DNA of 50,381 nt from Crocosphaera sp. Its GTDB lineage: Bacteria > Cyanobacteriota > Cyanobacteriia > Cyanobacteriales > Microcystaceae. This document shows positions 6,740-15,212 of this stretch, piece by piece (position 1 is the first letter of the stretch; each line of letters opens with the position of its first letter). Below the pieces are notes generated by a model. The model did no database searches and was not told the DNA's origin. It saw only the letters and a program-made list of their open reading frames with translations. A program made the position numbers and the translations under genes. The stretch lies in contig NZ_JASJEB010000113.1 in assembly GCF_030064895.1 (NCBI RefSeq), positions 1 through 50,381 on the forward strand, in the 5' to 3' direction.

Positions 6740-8599
6740 ATGACAAGAAACATAGTTTTAAGTACAGAAGAAGCAAGAAAAGAAATATCAGATAATCGGA
6801 CATATCCTGCTTGGTTAGAAAATCAACATTCTTTACCTTTTAATAGTTTGTCTTCTGATGAGTTTGAAATCTTGTCATATTTACTTCTTTGTAAAGAAAA
6901 TCCTGATGCAAAGGTTTTTTACTACGGAAAAACTGGAGATGCAGGACGAGATATTGTTATAGAAAAAACTGATGGAACAAAAGAGTTAATACAATGTAAA
7001 TGTTACTCAAATAATGTAGGTTTAACTCAAATTAAAGCAGAACTGGCTAAACTTTATTGTAATGTTTTTTATGATAAAATACCTATTAAACCAGATAAAA
7101 TTATATTTTTTGTAGTTCCAGATATTACAGCACCTGCTCAAGATTTTATAGATACTGAAAGTCATTGGTTACAAAATGTAGAGGAAATTATAAAAAAGCA
7201 TCTTAAGATTCAGAAAAACCCTGAAATTGATTATAATTTGCTAGAATTTGCTCGACAATGGTATCCCCCTAGAGAAAAACAAATTGGTGTAGATTTAACT
7301 CAAAGAATTAAATTTTTTCCAGAACTCATTGAAGAGTTTTTTGGATTCAAAAAAGTTATAGATACGGAATCTCTCAAACCTTTAGAAAATAAATTAGATA
7401 AACATGATGAAAAATTAGATAAAACTAATGAATTAATTAAACAACTATCAAAGCAACTAAGTCAACATCAACTTTTAGTATCACCAACTTTAGATAATGC
7501 TCCTGAACTTTTCCAAAAGATAATTAATGATATAGAAAGCAAAAATCCACTTTTAAAAATTAATCTATCTGCCAATTCTGAGATAACAAGAATTGTAATA
7601 CAAGCTAAACAAACTGTACCGATAGGAACTCTTACTTTTGATAAATCTCCAGGTGGAATTAAGGGTCAAAATAAATATTTATCTTTAATTAATGAAGGTC
7701 GAAATATAGAATTACTACCAGGAGAATATAAATGGGTTTGGGATGATCAAATTTCTCTCCCTGAAATGGATGGTAATTTACAAATTATTCCTAATATTCC
7801 AGATAAAAAAGTTCCTGTTAAAATAATCTTAACTCAAGACAATGTTGAAGTTTTTTCTATTGATTTTGCCAATTTATCAATAGTAAGAATGGGAAAATTA
7901 GAATTGGAGTTTAAAATAAGTAGCACATTCTTACTTTGTGAAATAGGAATGATTGTTAGTTTTTTAAATAACAAAGTTAATATTTATAATGTTGATTACT
8001 TTGATCTTACTTCTATCTCCTCACATCACGATATCCAAAAAGTTATTAATTTTTTTGAACTAATCACTTTGATAAACAAAGGAGCAGAATTAAGTATTTT
8101 TTCACTAGAGTATGCTGAAAGTGCTTTGTTTGATCGTGGAAAAGCAATGGAAAAATTTGACGACATAGAAAAAGCTGACAATACATTAAATATCTTTAGA
8201 AAAATTCAGAAAATTAATAAAGAACTAAATTTAAACATTCATTTTCCTACTTCCGATAATGATTTGCGGTATATAAACGAACTTTTTGACTATCTGGAGA
8301 CAGGAAAAATGACAATTACTAACAGCTCTTTAAATATAAAAAATACTACTCGTAAAAACATAAGAATTCTTGAAAATTCATCACAAGGAATACTAAGATT
8401 AGATATGTCTTATGGCAATACTCAATATGAAATTCAAGAAAAGGAAATCTTAATTAACCTAGAAAACCATTATTTAGAAATTAAATCATCTGCTATCACC
8501 AAGATTAAAGAATTAGAAAATAATATTCAAAACTTATCTGATAATGATTTAATAGATGTTGAAATTTATTTTAGTAAAGCAGTTTTATCCAAAACTTGA
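6740..8599 (+). CDS. Mrr-like PD-(D/E)xK nuclease fused to a large unknown region
   Basis: Residues about 30-150 form a restriction-endonuclease-like domain: YGKTGDAGRDIVIE (D71) followed by ELIQCKCYS (Q85-C86-K87), the D...QxK catalytic signature of Mrr/type IV-like enzymes. Residues near 210-245 are a charged coiled coil (KLDKHDEKLDKTNELIKQL). The remaining ~370 residues are rich in beta-strand pattern and match no family I recognise. In bacterial defence proteins this nuclease domain is often an N-terminal effector joined to a sensor, so a defence role is inferred. The gene stands alone, is very AT-rich, and lies next to the broken xisI and toxin-antitoxin genes. Confidence 0.75.
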   Translation: MTRNIVLSTEEARKEISDNRTYPAWLENQHSLPFNSLSSDEFEILSYLLLCKENPDAKVFYYGKTGDAGRDIVIEKTDGTKELIQCKCYSNNVGLTQIKAELAKLYCNVFYDKIPIKPDKIIFFVVPDITAPAQDFIDTESHWLQNVEEIIKKHLKIQKNPEIDYNLLEFARQWYPPREKQIGVDLTQRIKFFPELIEEFFGFKKVIDTESLKPLENKLDKHDEKLDKTNELIKQLSKQLSQHQLLVSPTLDNAPELFQKIINDIESKNPLLKINLSANSEITRIVIQAKQTVPIGTLTFDKSPGGIKGQNKYLSLINEGRNIELLPGEYKWVWDDQISLPEMDGNLQIIPNIPDKKVPVKIILTQDNVEVFSIDFANLSIVRMGKLELEFKISSTFLLCEIGMIVSFLNNKVNIYNVDYFDLTSISSHHDIQKVINFFELITLINKGAELSIFSLEYAESALFDRGKAMEKFDDIEKADNTLNIFRKIQKINKELNLNIHFPTSDNDLRYINELFDYLETGKMTITNSSLNIKNTTRKNIRILENSSQGILRLDMSYGNTQYEIQEKEILINLENHYLEIKSSAITKIKELENNIQNLSDNDLIDVEIYFSKAVLSKT

Positions 8600-8710
8600 C
8601 TTCCTGAATTTATAGAAGCATAGAGTAAGTGATTAAAAACTTACCCTTAATAATTACAAGCTCAACCTACTTAACGGTTTTTTAAGCCTTATGTCCACTC
8701 CTGTTATACA

Positions 8711-9505
8711 TTATTCTTTTTGAGTTGCTTGTAATTGTTGAATTTGCTCAAGAGATAAACCCGTTAATTGAGAAATTAGTTCGATATTTAAGCCATTTTC
8801 TATCATATTACAGGCAACTTTCTCTACACCTTCTTTGATACCTTCTTTAATACCTTCTTGCATTCCTTCTTCCTTACCTTCTCGTAAAATGGCTTGATAC
8901 ATGGTTGACTCTTTCATGATGTCACTCCTTAAAATTCGTTGAATGTCCTTCTCTTCTAATACTAACCCAGATAGAATAGCAGTTGATGCTGACAAATTAG
9001 CTTGAACTCGACTATTGTTAATTTTTTGTAATTGATTAGCTACATCTTCTAAAGTGTCTAGTTTATTTTCGGTTTGACTCAAGACAGCAAAGGGTAATAA
9101 ACCCTGAGATGAAAAGAATAATTCTGTTGGTTGTTCCCATAAACGAATTACATTAAATTGATGGGTTGTTTTCTCTAAGGAAAAAGTATCTTGATACACT
9201 AATTCTGAGGCTGTTTTTCTGAGATAAATGACTACTTGAGTCATTATTTTGTTAGGATAACGACGATGGACTCTTAACCGATAATCTGCCATTCTAAAGG
9301 GGATATTAACATCAGTATTAGTTTGAAATTCTGTGTGTAGTACAAGATCATTAGATTGACGTAAAATAATAGAATCGGCCCGTATTGGTTCGAGAGATAG
9401 TTCTTTAGGACTTAATTCTACTAACTCAATAGGTTCTCCTAATAGCCAAGTGGCGATATCTTCGGAAAATTCTTCAACTATAAATTTACAAATATTGTCG
9501 TACAT
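8711..9505 (-). CDS. Rpn/PDDEXK-type putative nuclease-transposase
   Basis: The 264-aa product belongs to the abundant cyanobacterial family of Rpn-like recombination-promoting nucleases. The N-terminal half carries a PD-(D/E)xK pattern (RADSIILRQSND, then LHTEFQT), and the C-terminal part has the typical EGKEEGMQEGIKEGIKEG run followed by a short helical IEQLQQ-like tail. Rpn proteins are DNA endonucleases that promote RecA-independent recombination in E. coli; in cyanobacteria they occur in many copies of unknown role. It is followed on the same strand by nothing within 100 bp, and preceded by a ParE/RelE-type pair 25 bp upstream. Confidence 0.8.
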   Translation of the reverse strand: MYDNICKFIVEEFSEDIATWLLGEPIELVELSPKELSLEPIRADSIILRQSNDLVLHTEFQTNTDVNIPFRMADYRLRVHRRYPNKIMTQVVIYLRKTASELVYQDTFSLEKTTHQFNVIRLWEQPTELFFSSQGLLPFAVLSQTENKLDTLEDVANQLQKINNSRVQANLSASTAILSGLVLEEKDIQRILRSDIMKESTMYQAILREGKEEGMQEGIKEGIKEGVEKVACNMIENGLNIELISQLTGLSLEQIQQLQATQKE

Positions 9506-9529
9506 AGTTTTACAAGCGATCGCACTTTA

Positions 9530-9826
9530 TCATAATTCTAAACTTTCTCTTGATGAGTGCCAAAATCTAGCGATACTAATCTGTTTCTTAGATTCTTCGA
9601 CTCGATAAATAATACGATAGGGTTTAAGAATTAATTGACGTAGGTTAGGATTATTCAATTCAGGTACTATTTGACCTCTCAATGGAAAGTTACTTAGTTC
9701 TTTAGCTTTACTGAGTAATTGCTGGCCTATTCTTTTTGCTGCTTCAGGATTATTAATCGAAATATAACCAACAATTTTCTCTAAATCATTAACTGCTTTG
9801 GGGGAAAAAATTACTTGGTAGTCCAT
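9530..9826 (-). CDS. RelE/ParE-superfamily toxin
   Basis: The 98-aa product starts MDYQVIFSPKAVNDLEKIVGYI and has the family features: a basic PLRGQIVPELNNPNLRQLILKPYRIIYRV core and a closing IARFWHSSRE strand. Family members inhibit gyrase (ParE) or cleave mRNA on ribosomes (RelE); the LRxLxxxPYRIIYRV pattern fits the ParE side better. The gene overlaps the upstream antitoxin by 16 bp, so translation is coupled. Confidence 0.88.
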   Translation of the reverse strand: MDYQVIFSPKAVNDLEKIVGYISINNPEAAKRIGQQLLSKAKELSNFPLRGQIVPELNNPNLRQLILKPYRIIYRVEESKKQISIARFWHSSRESLEL

Positions 9827-9996
9827 GAATCTATCATTTTTTCAACGTCTTCTATGGGAATACCTTTTCCTTGATCAATTTGCTCCAGTCCTTCTTGTAC
9901 TGCTGCAATAAATTCAATTTCTTGAGCAATTTCTCTTAAGGAAACATCTGATGGTAAACGTTTTACCAGTTCGATAACGGCTTCTTTGTTACTCAT
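9811..9996 (-). CDS. Antitoxin partner of the RelE/ParE toxin
   Basis: The 61-aa acidic protein (MSNKEAVIELVKRLPSDVSLREIAQEIEFIAAV...) matches the small helical antitoxins typical of cyanobacterial parE/relE pairs: an N-terminal LPxDVSLxEIxxEI helix region and an acidic C-terminus (EDVEKMIDSW) that would wrap the toxin. It precedes and overlaps the toxin gene, the usual order. Confidence 0.82.
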   Translation of the reverse strand: MSNKEAVIELVKRLPSDVSLREIAQEIEFIAAVQEGLEQIDQGKGIPIEDVEKMIDSWTTK

Positions 9997-10095
9997 GACA
10001 CTTTACACATTAGGTAACAGTATGAACTTTATTCTAGCATTAAATTCAAAAAGAAGTACAACCCAACCTATAAATATAAAAGACAAGAATAAGTT

Positions 10096-10136
10096 ATGTT
10101 GGGTTTCGTCTCTCAACCCAACCTACAAGATCAGCT
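10096..10136 (+). repeat. REP-like palindrome, copy 2
   Basis: GTTGGGTTT and AACCCAAC arms flank a short TCGTCTCT-type loop, followed by the tail CTACAAGATCAG. It lies between two convergent/tandem toxin-antitoxin pairs. Confidence 0.85.
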
Positions 10137-10146
10137 AAATCATAAA

Positions 10147-10323
10147 TCATTTAAGATCATTCACTTTGACTTTATTTTCTTGTTTGTTTTGACTGTGTTT
10201 TCTCCTAGAAACTTTTGTATAAACTTTTCCTACTCTAGTAGTTGAAGCATCAAAATAACGATCAATGACTTCCTCTCCTGCTTCAATTTTTTGTTCAAGT
10301 TCATCGATTGAAATCTTTTTCAT
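10147..10323 (-). CDS. Small antitoxin-like protein paired with BrnT-like toxin
   Basis: A 58-aa frame runs from ATG 10323 to TGA 10147 and overlaps the end of the BrnT-like gene by 23 bp. The product starts MKKISIDELEQKIEAGEEV and ends basic (SRRKHSQNKQENKVKV). Its size, overlap and position after a BrnT-type toxin are those of a BrnA-like or other cognate antitoxin, although the sequence itself is not a clear BrnA ribbon-helix-helix match. Coding status rests on the long open frame and operon geometry. Confidence 0.7.
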   Translation of the reverse strand: MKKISIDELEQKIEAGEEVIDRYFDASTTRVGKVYTKVSRRKHSQNKQENKVKVNDLK

Positions 10324-10579
10324 AAAGCTTTCTCTCCTGTTTGGTACTTTTCCAATAGGTAATTAACCAAATATATTCTCCCTCCTCATCATAGCGAATC
10401 TCATAGATAACAGACAAGAGGGTATTTCCTAGATAACCAATAGCGATAAATTGTTCAGGATTATCATTTTTTATTCTTTCAATATAGTAACCTGTAAAGA
10501 GGCTGATAATGTCTTCTAAAGCATAGCCTCTTGTTTGTTCCAAAAGTTTACTTTTTCGATCATCCCAGTCGAAACGCAT
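10301..10579 (-). CDS. BrnT-family ribonuclease toxin
   Basis: The 92-aa product begins MRFDWDDRKSKLLEQTRG and continues ALEDIISLF ... QFIAIGYLGNTLLSVIYEIR ... YWKSTKQERKLYE. This is the BrnT order: FxWDxxK, a VFxD-like helix, IG...LLxVVY strands and a final xAxxxERxxYE motif with catalytic Arg/Glu. BrnT toxins have a RelE-like fold and block translation. The toxin precedes its antitoxin, as in brnTA operons. Confidence 0.82.
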   Translation of the reverse strand: MRFDWDDRKSKLLEQTRGYALEDIISLFTGYYIERIKNDNPEQFIAIGYLGNTLLSVIYEIRYDEEGEYIWLITYWKSTKQERKLYEKDFNR

Positions 10580-10648
10580 AATTTACCGAAAAATAGTTAA
10601 TAATAGGGTGAGTTATAAAAACCCACCCTAAACCATCAGAAACGAAAC

Positions 10649-13600
10649 CTACTTGACAGAAGTTTCAGCCTCAATATTGGCGGCCTTACTGTGTCCATTC
10701 CCGTTACTTATTTCTAACTGCCTGGCAGCTAAATATTGATACATTTGCCAACGAGTATTAACATCTGCTTGCGCTTCTTTTAGTAGTTTTTTGGCAGCAT
10801 CTGGTTTACTTCTGGCTAACATTTTGAAACGGTTTTCTTGATACATTGTTCGTTCAATGGGAATCTTGGGACTTCTCATATCTAACTGTAAGGGGTTCTT
10901 TCCTTCTCCTATTAAGTCGGGATGATAACGATACAATAACCAGCGTCCACTATCTACAATCTCCTTCTGATAACTCATAGCAGTGGTCATATTGATACCG
11001 TGGGCGATACAGTGAGAATAGGCAATAATCAAGGATACACCCTCATAAGCTTCTGCTTCTAAAAAGGCTTTGATACTATGCTCATTCTTTGCACCCATAG
11101 CAACACTGGCAACATAAACGTTACCGTAGGTCATGGCCATTAACCCTAAGTCTTTCTTGGGTGCCGGTTTACCTCCAGCAGCAAACTTGGCAACAGCAGC
11201 GCGAGGTGTGGCTTTAGAAGCTTGTCCCCCTGTATTGGAATAAACTTCGGTGTCCATGACCAAAATGTTAACGTTGCGTCCACTGGCTAACACATGGTCT
11301 AACCCACCGTAACCAATATCATAGGCCCAACCGTCACCACCGATGATCCAAACACTCTTTTTAACTAAATAGTCTGCTACGGACTGCAACATGGTTATTT
11401 TAGCTTGGCCAGACTCATCTAAGTTACTGTTGCGCAACAGTTCTAATAACCGTTGTTTAAGGATAGCAACCCGTCCCCGTTGTTCAAAGATGTCTGCTTC
11501 ATCTCTCTGTTTTGCTTCCAATAACTCTTGCGCTAGGGTTTCTCCAATATCAGAGGCTAAACTTTTCACCAACTCCATAGCAAACTCTGCCTGTTTATCA
11601 ATGGAAACTCGGAACCCTAAACCGAATTCTGCGTTATCCTCAAATAGAGAGTTAGACCATGCTGGACCCCTTCCTTCTTGGTTATGAGTCCAGGGAGTGG
11701 TGGGTAAGTTACCGCCATAAATAGAAGAACATCCCGTTGCGTTGGCCACTACCATGCGATCGCCGAATAACTGAGTGGCTAACTTCAGATAAGGGGTTTC
11801 ACCACATCCTGCACAGGCACCAGAAAACTCAAATAAGGGTTCTTGCATCTGTTGATGGCTTATTTTATTGAGTTTCAGGGTATTGCGGTCTGGATTGGCT
11901 ATAGATAGGAAATAGTCCCAGTTTTCCCGTTCTTGTTCCCTGATAGGTAACTGTGGAGCCATATTAATGGCTTTTAGTTTGGGTTGGGATTTATTTTTGG
12001 CGGGACAGACATCAACGCAAACACCGCAACCGGTACAGTCTTCGGCAGCGACTTGGATGGTAAACTTGAGTTCTGTTTTCTTCCAGTCTAAGTCTTTAGC
12101 TGGCGCGCTTTTGAAGCTGGCCGGGGCATTAGTAAGGGCTGTTTCTTCATACACTTTAGAACGAATAACGGCATGGGGACAAACTAAAACACATTTACCA
12201 CATTGAACGCAGACATCTTCCTCCCAGACGGGTATCTCTTGGGCAACATTACGTTTTTCCCATTTTGCGGTGCCACTAGGGTAAGTTCCATCGCAGGGTA
12301 AGGCACTTACGGGGATGTCTTCTCCTTGTCGGGCCATCATTTTACCTAAGACATCTCGGACAAAAGCGGGGGCTGTGTCTGGGATGGGATGATCGATATT
12401 GGGGGCGTTATTATCTACGGTGATGGGAATAGTTACTTGATGGAGATGGTCTAAGGCAGCGTCAACTGCTTTCATGTTCATCTCGACGATATGTTCTCCT
12501 TTTTTGCCGTAGGTTTTGCGGATATATTTTTTGATCTGTGCGATCGCTTCTTCCCTGGGGAGGATATTAGCAAGGGCAAAGAAGCATACTTGCATTACTG
12601 TGTTTATTCTGCCTCCCATCCCTGCATTTTTGGCTACTTCGTAGGCGTTTATAACATAAACTTTGATGTTTTTGTTAATAATATGTTCTTGCACAGGACG
12701 GGGTAACTGTTGCCAGACGTATTCGGGTTTGTAGGGACTATTAATGAGAAAGGTTGATCCTTCTATGGCAGGTTCTAAGAGATCAAATTTATCTAAAAAT
12801 TCCCACTGATGACAAGCAACAAAGTTGGCTTTATTAACTAAGTAGGTTGAACGAATGGGATCGCTTCCAAACCTTAGGTGAGATACGGTAACTGAGCCTG
12901 ATTTTTTGGAGTCGTAAACGAAATATCCTTGAGCATAGTTATCGGTTTCTTCTCCAATAATTTTAATTGAGTTTTTATTAGCACCGACTGTTCCATCTGA
13001 TCCTAAACCATAAAAGATTGCTCGGACAACGTTATCTGGTTCTGTGGAGAAGTTAGGATCGTAATCAATACTGGTATTGCTTAGATCGTCTTTAATACCA
13101 ACAGTAAAATGATTTTTTGGGTTATCTAATGCTAGGTTATCAAATACTCCTTTAACCATAGCTGAGGTAAACTCTTTGGAGGATAAACCATATCTACCTC
13201 CAACAATTTTTGGTAGGGGCATTTGTTGACAATTTTCCATGAACCCTGTTATGACATCTACGTATAAAGGTTCTCCTGCTGCTCCAGGTTCTTTTGTACG
13301 ATCTAATACAGCAATTTTTTTTACTGTTTTGGGTAACTCTGCAATTAATTTTTCAGCAGCGAAGGGACGATATAAGCGAACTTTTAAGACTCCTATTTTT
13401 TCCCCTTGACTCAATAAATAATCTACGGTTTCGTGGACTGTTTCACAACCGGAACCCATTAAAATTATTACTCTTTCTGCTTCAGGATCTCCATAATATT
13501 CATATAACTTATACTGCCTTCCTGTGAGTTGGGCAAACTTATCCATAGCTGTCTGTAAAATGTCGGGATAAGCTGCATAGAAGGGGTTTACTGTTTCCCT

Positions 13601-14287
13601 GGCCTGGAAGTAAACATCAGGGTTTTGTGCTGTTCCCCGAATAACGGGGCGATCGGGGGTTAAGGCCCTATTGCGGTGGGCGATCACCCATTCGTCTTTG
13701 ATCAGCGATCGCAGTACCCCATCATCTAATAATTCTACTTTCTGTACTTCGTGGGATGTCCTAAACCCATCAAAAAAGTGTATTCCAGCTACTCTTGACT
13801 CATAACTGGCTGCGGTGGTGATGGCTGCGAAGTCTTGGGCTTCTTGCACGGATGCAGAGGCGATCAAGGCTAAACCGGTACTCCGGGCGGCCATTACGTC
13901 TCCATGATCTCCGAAAATAGATAAGGCTTGAGATGCGAGCGATCGCGCTGCTACATGGATCACTGTTGCGGTTAGTTCCCCGGCTATTTTGTAGAGGTTG
14001 GGGATCATCAATAATAAGCCCTGAGAGGCCGTAAATGTGGTCGTTAAGGCCCCTGTTTGCAACGATCCGTGGACTGCCCCGGCTGCCCCTCCTTCGCTTT
14101 GCATTTCCACGATGGAAGGGACAGTTCCCCAAAGGTTGGGTTTGTCTGTAGAGGCCCAAGCGTCTGCCCATTCTCCCATAGGTGATGAGGGTGTGATGGG
14201 ATAAATGGCGATCACTTCGTTGAGACGATAGGCAACTCTGGCAACTGCTTCGTTGCCATCGATGGTAGCGTAGGTTTTACTGTTCAT
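10649..14287 (-). CDS. nifJ: Pyruvate:ferredoxin (flavodoxin) oxidoreductase
   Basis: The 1212-aa single-chain enzyme oxidises pyruvate with CoA to acetyl-CoA and CO2 and reduces ferredoxin or flavodoxin in the cytoplasm. The domains run in order: the N-terminal pyrimidine-binding domain (MNSKTYATIDGNEAVARVAY, YPITPSSPMGE), a transketolase C-like domain, a two-cluster ferredoxin domain (CVQCGKCVLVCPH and CTGCGVCVDVCPA), then the TPP domain with CAGCGETPY and GDGWAYDIGYGGLDHVLAS plus the EVYSNTGGQ motif. All cluster cysteines are present. In cyanobacteria it serves fermentation, low-iron growth or nitrogenase electron supply. It is monocistronic here, flanked by toxin-antitoxin modules. Confidence 0.98.
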   Translation of the reverse strand: MNSKTYATIDGNEAVARVAYRLNEVIAIYPITPSSPMGEWADAWASTDKPNLWGTVPSIVEMQSEGGAAGAVHGSLQTGALTTTFTASQGLLLMIPNLYKIAGELTATVIHVAARSLASQALSIFGDHGDVMAARSTGLALIASASVQEAQDFAAITTAASYESRVAGIHFFDGFRTSHEVQKVELLDDGVLRSLIKDEWVIAHRNRALTPDRPVIRGTAQNPDVYFQARETVNPFYAAYPDILQTAMDKFAQLTGRQYKLYEYYGDPEAERVIILMGSGCETVHETVDYLLSQGEKIGVLKVRLYRPFAAEKLIAELPKTVKKIAVLDRTKEPGAAGEPLYVDVITGFMENCQQMPLPKIVGGRYGLSSKEFTSAMVKGVFDNLALDNPKNHFTVGIKDDLSNTSIDYDPNFSTEPDNVVRAIFYGLGSDGTVGANKNSIKIIGEETDNYAQGYFVYDSKKSGSVTVSHLRFGSDPIRSTYLVNKANFVACHQWEFLDKFDLLEPAIEGSTFLINSPYKPEYVWQQLPRPVQEHIINKNIKVYVINAYEVAKNAGMGGRINTVMQVCFFALANILPREEAIAQIKKYIRKTYGKKGEHIVEMNMKAVDAALDHLHQVTIPITVDNNAPNIDHPIPDTAPAFVRDVLGKMMARQGEDIPVSALPCDGTYPSGTAKWEKRNVAQEIPVWEEDVCVQCGKCVLVCPHAVIRSKVYEETALTNAPASFKSAPAKDLDWKKTELKFTIQVAAEDCTGCGVCVDVCPAKNKSQPKLKAINMAPQLPIREQERENWDYFLSIANPDRNTLKLNKISHQQMQEPLFEFSGACAGCGETPYLKLATQLFGDRMVVANATGCSSIYGGNLPTTPWTHNQEGRGPAWSNSLFEDNAEFGLGFRVSIDKQAEFAMELVKSLASDIGETLAQELLEAKQRDEADIFEQRGRVAILKQRLLELLRNSNLDESGQAKITMLQSVADYLVKKSVWIIGGDGWAYDIGYGGLDHVLASGRNVNILVMDTEVYSNTGGQASKATPRAAVAKFAAGGKPAPKKDLGLMAMTYGNVYVASVAMGAKNEHSIKAFLEAEAYEGVSLIIAYSHCIAHGINMTTAMSYQKEIVDSGRWLLYRYHPDLIGEGKNPLQLDMRSPKIPIERTMYQENRFKMLARSKPDAAKKLLKEAQADVNTRWQMYQYLAARQLEISNGNGHSKAANIEAETSVK

Positions 14288-14540
14288 GGTGTTCTCTCTA
14301 TTTAGCGATCGATCAGTTGAAGTGGTAATTTTTGTTGCAAAGACTTGACAAGTTTGGGAAGAAATATCAGAAAACGATTAATTTCTGGGGGATGATTAAT
14401 ACAACATAGTGGTTATTTTTGAACGGGTTTTGTCATGGGGGTTAATGATGAGACTTCTACTTTTATGATCGAACATAATCCAAGAGAAAGAACAATTTAT
14501 TATCTTTTTTTAATACAGTTATTTTAGCCATTAGTTTTGT

Positions 14541-14546
14541 TATAAT
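14541..14546 (+). promoter_or_regulatory. -10 box candidate (TATAAT) for the antitoxin-PIN-RM operon
   Basis: A consensus TATAAT lies 39 bp before the ATG at 14585. The -35 region is a poor match (near 14518). The rest of the 297-bp gap between the nifJ start and this operon shows no gene. Confidence 0.4.
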
Positions 14547-14584
14547 AATAAGTACAAAAATCATCTAAAATTAAGAAGCCCATT

Positions 14585-14806
14585 ATGGAAACAATTAATA
14601 TTAAGGTTGATCAAGAAATCGCTAAAGCTTATCGGGAGTCTGATAGTAAAAAGCAAGAACAAATAAGTACAATTATTAAACTATTTTTGAATAAGGATTT
14701 TTCTCAAAAAAGTCTTAGTGAAGTAATGGAAGAAATCGCTGACCAAGCAGAAAAACGAGGCTTGACTCCTGAAATTTTAGAAAATATTTTAAATGATGAA
14801 TTATAA
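14585..14806 (+). CDS. Antitoxin of a PIN-domain toxin module (intact copy)
   Basis: The 73-aa protein begins METINIKVDQEIAKAYRES and ends RGLTPEILENILNDEL. The same end motif (ERGLTPEILESLLNEDE) closes the 82-aa antitoxin at 24165-24413, so the two are paralogues. It precedes and overlaps the PIN gene by 14 bp. It would bind and neutralise the toxin and repress the operon. Confidence 0.85.
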   Translation: METINIKVDQEIAKAYRESDSKKQEQISTIIKLFLNKDFSQKSLSEVMEEIADQAEKRGLTPEILENILNDEL

Positions 14807-15212
14807 ACGTTTTGTGATCGATACTAATGTCTTAGTCAGTGCATTACTGATTAAAAAATCTTCTGCTTTTAAAGTTATTAAAATAGTAGAAAATATTGGA
14901 ATTACTCTATATTCTGAGCAAACATTAGACGAAATAACCCAAGTTTTACAAAGAAAGAAGTTTGATAAATATCTCACCATAGAAGAAAGACAAGAGTTTA
15001 TTCTTAAATTTATAGAAAAATCAGAATTAGTTACAGTCACAGACTCTATTAATATTTGTCGAGACTCAAAAGATAATCAATTTTTAGAATTGGCTGTAAG
15101 TGGTAAAGCTAATTGTATAATAACAGGAGATGAAGATTTATTGATCTTAAATCCTTTTAGAAGCATTCCTATTATTACTGTTAACCACTTCTTGAAACTT
15201 TATGATGAGTAA
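14793..15212 (+). CDS. PIN-domain toxin (putative VapC-like ribonuclease), intact
   Basis: The 139-aa product is a PIN nuclease of the 'putative toxin-antitoxin PIN' type. FVIDTNVLVSALL gives the first acidic residue, SEQTLDEI the next, ICRDSKDNQFLELAV the third and IITGDEDLL the last. Its closest relative in the window is the broken copy at 23762-24178, which has matching length and motifs. The next gene (restriction-modification) overlaps its end by 11 bp, so all three genes probably share one transcript. Confidence 0.9.
   Translation: MMNYKRFVIDTNVLVSALLIKKSSAFKVIKIVENIGITLYSEQTLDEITQVLQRKKFDKYLTIEERQEFILKFIEKSELVTVTDSINICRDSKDNQFLELAVSGKANCIITGDEDLLILNPFRSIPIITVNHFLKLYDE

Noticed and set aside
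11391-12706. Several plus-strand ORFs of 70-100 aa
   Set aside because: All are antisense to nifJ, whose family match covers the whole region.
13800-14171. 123-aa minus-strand ORF
   Set aside because: It lies inside nifJ in another frame and has an Arg/Ser-rich shadow composition with no family match.
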